Of a DNA stretch of 6,435 nucleotides, positions 4,649 to 6,435 are shown piece by piece; the first letter of the stretch is position 1; each line of letters opens with the position of its first letter. The stretch comes from Bacillota bacterium (GTDB lineage: Bacteria > Bacillota > Bacilli > Bacillales > Bacillaceae_J). The stretch lies in contig JAEWMK010000155.1 in the NCBI GenBank assembly GCA_023457235.1, forward strand, positions 1-6,435, given 5' to 3'. The notes under the pieces are model-generated. The model searched no databases, was not told the DNA's origin, and was given only the letters and a program-made list of their open reading frames with translations. Made by a program: the position numbers and the translations under genes.

Positions 4649-6070
4649 ATGCGGAATTTATTGTACATTGATGGGATCTGGACTGGGGAAAACTTGGCGA
4701 AGTTTCCTGTTTATAATCCGGCTACTGGTGCCTTAGTATGTGAAGTCCCAAAAGCTGGTAAGGAGGAGGCGCTTGCTGCCGTGAATGCGGCTCATCAAGC
4801 TTTTGAGACTTGGTCTGAGACTACAGCTTATGAGCGAGCTGCCCTACTGAAAAAATACTTTAATTTAATTATTGACCACGAGGCAGAATTGGCAGAATTA
4901 ATGACCAACGAAATGGGAAAGCCGTATACTGAAGCAAAGGGTGAAGTCCATTATGCTGCAAACTATATTGAATGGTACGCTGAACAGGCAAAACGGATTT
5001 ACGGTGAAACTATTCCTACCCATGATAAAAACAAGAGGCTGCAAGTTTGGAAAAAGCCTGTTGGCGTTGTTGCAGCAATTACACCATGGAACTTTCCGGC
5101 TGCTATGTTAACGAGAAAAATCGGGCCAGCTTTAGCTGCAGGATGTACAGTCGTTGTAAAGCCTGCAAGTGCCACACCATTAACGGCCATTAAACTCATA
5201 GAATTGGCTGAAAAAGCAGGTTTTCCAAAAGGAGTTGTTAATATTGTCACTGGGGCTTCTAGTGAAATTGGTGGCGTCTTTTTATCAGACTCACGAGTAA
5301 AAAAGGTTACTTTTACAGGTTCTACGGAAGTTGGAAAAGTTCTAATGCGACAAGGTGCCGACACCATGAAAAAACTCAGTCTCGAGCTTGGCGGTCATGC
5401 CCCAATGATTGTTCTTAACGATGCAAACATTGAAACTGCAGTTCAAGGAGCCATAGCTTCAAAATTTAGAAATGGTGGTCAAACTTGTGTATGTGTCAAT
5501 CGTATTTACGTGCAGTCTGGAATATATGAACAGTTCGTTGATGCCTTTGCTGCTCGTGTAAAAAAACTTAAAGTTGGTAATGGGATGGAAAGCAGTGTAG
5601 ATATTGGTCCGTTAATTAATCAGGCAGGTGTGGAAAAAGTCGCTGAACACGTTAAAGATGCTGTGAAAAAAGGCGCTACAGTAATTGTAGGTGGCGGGCA
5701 GCCAGTAGAAAAAGGGAATTACTATTTGCCAACAGTCATTAAAGATGCAAATGAAAACATGTTAATTATGCGTGAAGAAACATTTGGTCCTGTTGCTCCG
5801 ATTCAAAAATTTGAGAGCATTGAGGAAGTAATTAAACTAGCAAATGATACACTTTATGGTTTAGCGGCATATGTTTTTACAGAAAATGTTTCACAAGGTA
5901 CAAAGATTATTGAAAAATTAGATTATGGAATCATCGGTTGGAATGATGGTGCACCTTCTGCCGTGCAAGCTCCGTTTGGCGGTATGAAAGAAAGTGGGCT
6001 TGGACGTGAAGGCGGACATCAAGGTATTGATGATTTTCTGGAAATACAATACGTATCAATCGGAATCTAA
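4649..6070 (+). CDS. NAD(P)-dependent aldehyde dehydrogenase, succinate-semialdehyde dehydrogenase (GabD)-like
   Basis: This cytoplasmic enzyme oxidises an aldehyde to its acid with NAD(P)+. From the ATG at 4649 it is 473 residues, a standard length. Motifs in order: TPWNFPAA with Asn148, KPAS with Lys171 at the cofactor site, FTGSTEVGK (222-230), LELGG with general base Glu246, GGQTCVC with catalytic Cys280, and EETFGPV with Glu377. The blocks EWYAEQAKRIYGETIP and SKFRNGGQTCVCVNR are very like GabD, so a semialdehyde such as succinate semialdehyde, or a similar acid-bearing aldehyde, is the best guess. AGAGGTGAT lies 6 bases before the ATG; a GTG at 4640 would add three residues but overlaps that site. 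It starts 24 bases after the regulator stop and is followed 37 bases later by an aminotransferase, which probably makes its aldehyde. I give no symbol because the aldehyde is unproven. Confidence 0.93.
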   Translation: MRNLLYIDGIWTGENLAKFPVYNPATGALVCEVPKAGKEEALAAVNAAHQAFETWSETTAYERAALLKKYFNLIIDHEAELAELMTNEMGKPYTEAKGEVHYAANYIEWYAEQAKRIYGETIPTHDKNKRLQVWKKPVGVVAAITPWNFPAAMLTRKIGPALAAGCTVVVKPASATPLTAIKLIELAEKAGFPKGVVNIVTGASSEIGGVFLSDSRVKKVTFTGSTEVGKVLMRQGADTMKKLSLELGGHAPMIVLNDANIETAVQGAIASKFRNGGQTCVCVNRIYVQSGIYEQFVDAFAARVKKLKVGNGMESSVDIGPLINQAGVEKVAEHVKDAVKKGATVIVGGGQPVEKGNYYLPTVIKDANENMLIMREETFGPVAPIQKFESIEEVIKLANDTLYGLAAYVFTENVSQGTKIIEKLDYGIIGWNDGAPSAVQAPFGGMKESGLGREGGHQGIDDFLEIQYVSIGI

Positions 6071-6107
6071 TAAATTACAAGATAATAATTTTTTAGGGGG
6101 AGAAAAT

Positions 6108-6435
6108 ATGTCAATGACACAGAAACAAAGTTTAATAGCAGAGTTAGTGGAGTTAGACAAAAAGCATTTAATTCATCCGACTTCTAACATGAAACAACTA
6201 ATAGAGGATGGTCCAACATTCATTTTCACTGAAGGCGATGGGATCTATTTAAAGGATGTAGAAGGAAGAAAATTAATTGATAGCCTTTCCTCCCTATGGA
6301 ACGTAAACATTGGACACGGGCGTAAAGAACTTGCAGAAGTCGCAAAAGAACAAATGGAAAAACTTGCATTCACGTCAACTTTTAATAACTGGAGTCATGA
6401 ACCAGTAATCAGACTTGCAGCTGAAATTGCGGAAT
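6108..6435 (+). CDS. Class III (PLP-dependent) aminotransferase, 5' part
   Basis: These are the first 109 codons of a fold-type I, class III aminotransferase; the family is usually about 440-460 residues, so the PLP lysine and most of the active site are beyond the right edge. The visible N-terminus is typical of omega-amino acid:pyruvate-type members: HLIHPTSNMKQ (about 20-30), GDGIYLKDVEGRKLID (about 44-59), SLSSLWNVNIGHGRKEL (60-76) and KLAFTSTFNNWSHEPVIRLA (about 86-105). Such enzymes move an amino group from a terminal amine (beta-alanine, GABA, taurine and similar compounds) to pyruvate or another ketoacid. AGGGGGAG ends 5 bases before the ATG at 6108. It follows the aldehyde dehydrogenase by 37 bases with no visible terminator, so the pair fits an amine-to-aldehyde-to-acid route. 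The substrate cannot be fixed from this part. Confidence 0.9.
   Translation, partial: MSMTQKQSLIAELVELDKKHLIHPTSNMKQLIEDGPTFIFTEGDGIYLKDVEGRKLIDSLSSLWNVNIGHGRKELAEVAKEQMEKLAFTSTFNNWSHEPVIRLAAEIAE

Noticed and set aside
4999..5367. 122-codon open frame on the minus strand inside the aldehyde dehydrogenase gene
   Set aside because: It is antisense to a strongly conserved aldehyde dehydrogenase segment, with no ribosome binding site or family match.
4649..6435. Ectoine or taurine degradation cluster
   Set aside because: A TRAP transporter, aminotransferase and semialdehyde dehydrogenase occur in such clusters, but no ectoine hydrolase or deacetylase, no MocR-type EnuR and no sulfonate-specific enzyme is visible in the window, so a named pathway cannot be claimed.

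Overview
The window looks like a chromosomal catabolic locus from a low-GC Gram-positive bacterium, probably a member of the Bacillaceae. The support is AT-rich DNA, strong AGGAGG-type ribosome binding sites, a lipoprotein solute receptor, a UUG start, and proteins that read like Bacillus homologues. The genus cannot be fixed from the sequence alone.

Layout. On the minus strand, reading leftward from about 2237, is a TRAP transporter operon in the order dctP (lipoprotein receptor), dctQ (small membrane subunit), dctM (large permease, running off the left edge). From about 2232 to 2843 is a divergent control region. It contains a decayed C-terminal fragment of a fumarylacetoacetate-hydrolase (FAH) family gene, operator-like palindromes, a hairpin and a cre-like site. 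On the plus strand come a GhrB/TkrA-type 2-ketoacid (glyoxylate/hydroxypyruvate/2-ketogluconate) reductase, a GntR-family regulator of the FCD subfamily, a GabD-like aldehyde dehydrogenase, and the first 109 codons of a class III (omega-amino acid type) aminotransferase that runs off the right edge.

How the parts may work together. The transporter probably imports an organic acid or a carboxylate- or sulfonate-bearing amine. The aminotransferase would turn a terminal amine into an aldehyde, the GabD-like enzyme would oxidise the aldehyde to an acid, and the GhrB-like enzyme would reduce a 2-ketoacid such as glyoxylate or hydroxypyruvate. This is inference; the substrate is not determined. The FCD regulator is the obvious local controller. 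The palindrome core TGTCGACA occurs three times: in front of the reductase, in front of the regulator, and at the head of the TRAP control region. The first and last of these sites in the window-wide comparison (TRAP side and regulator) share an exact 14-base element in inverted orientation. At both plus-strand promoters the site lies just downstream of a TTGACA-type promoter, as expected for repression that blocks elongation or promoter clearance.

Most of the window is a recognisable catabolic cluster. The items most worth a second look are the unreported-looking FAH gene remnant, the shared operator set, the hairpin between dctP and dctQ, and the unknown substrate. I saw no CRISPR array, tRNA, rRNA, insertion sequence or phage signature.
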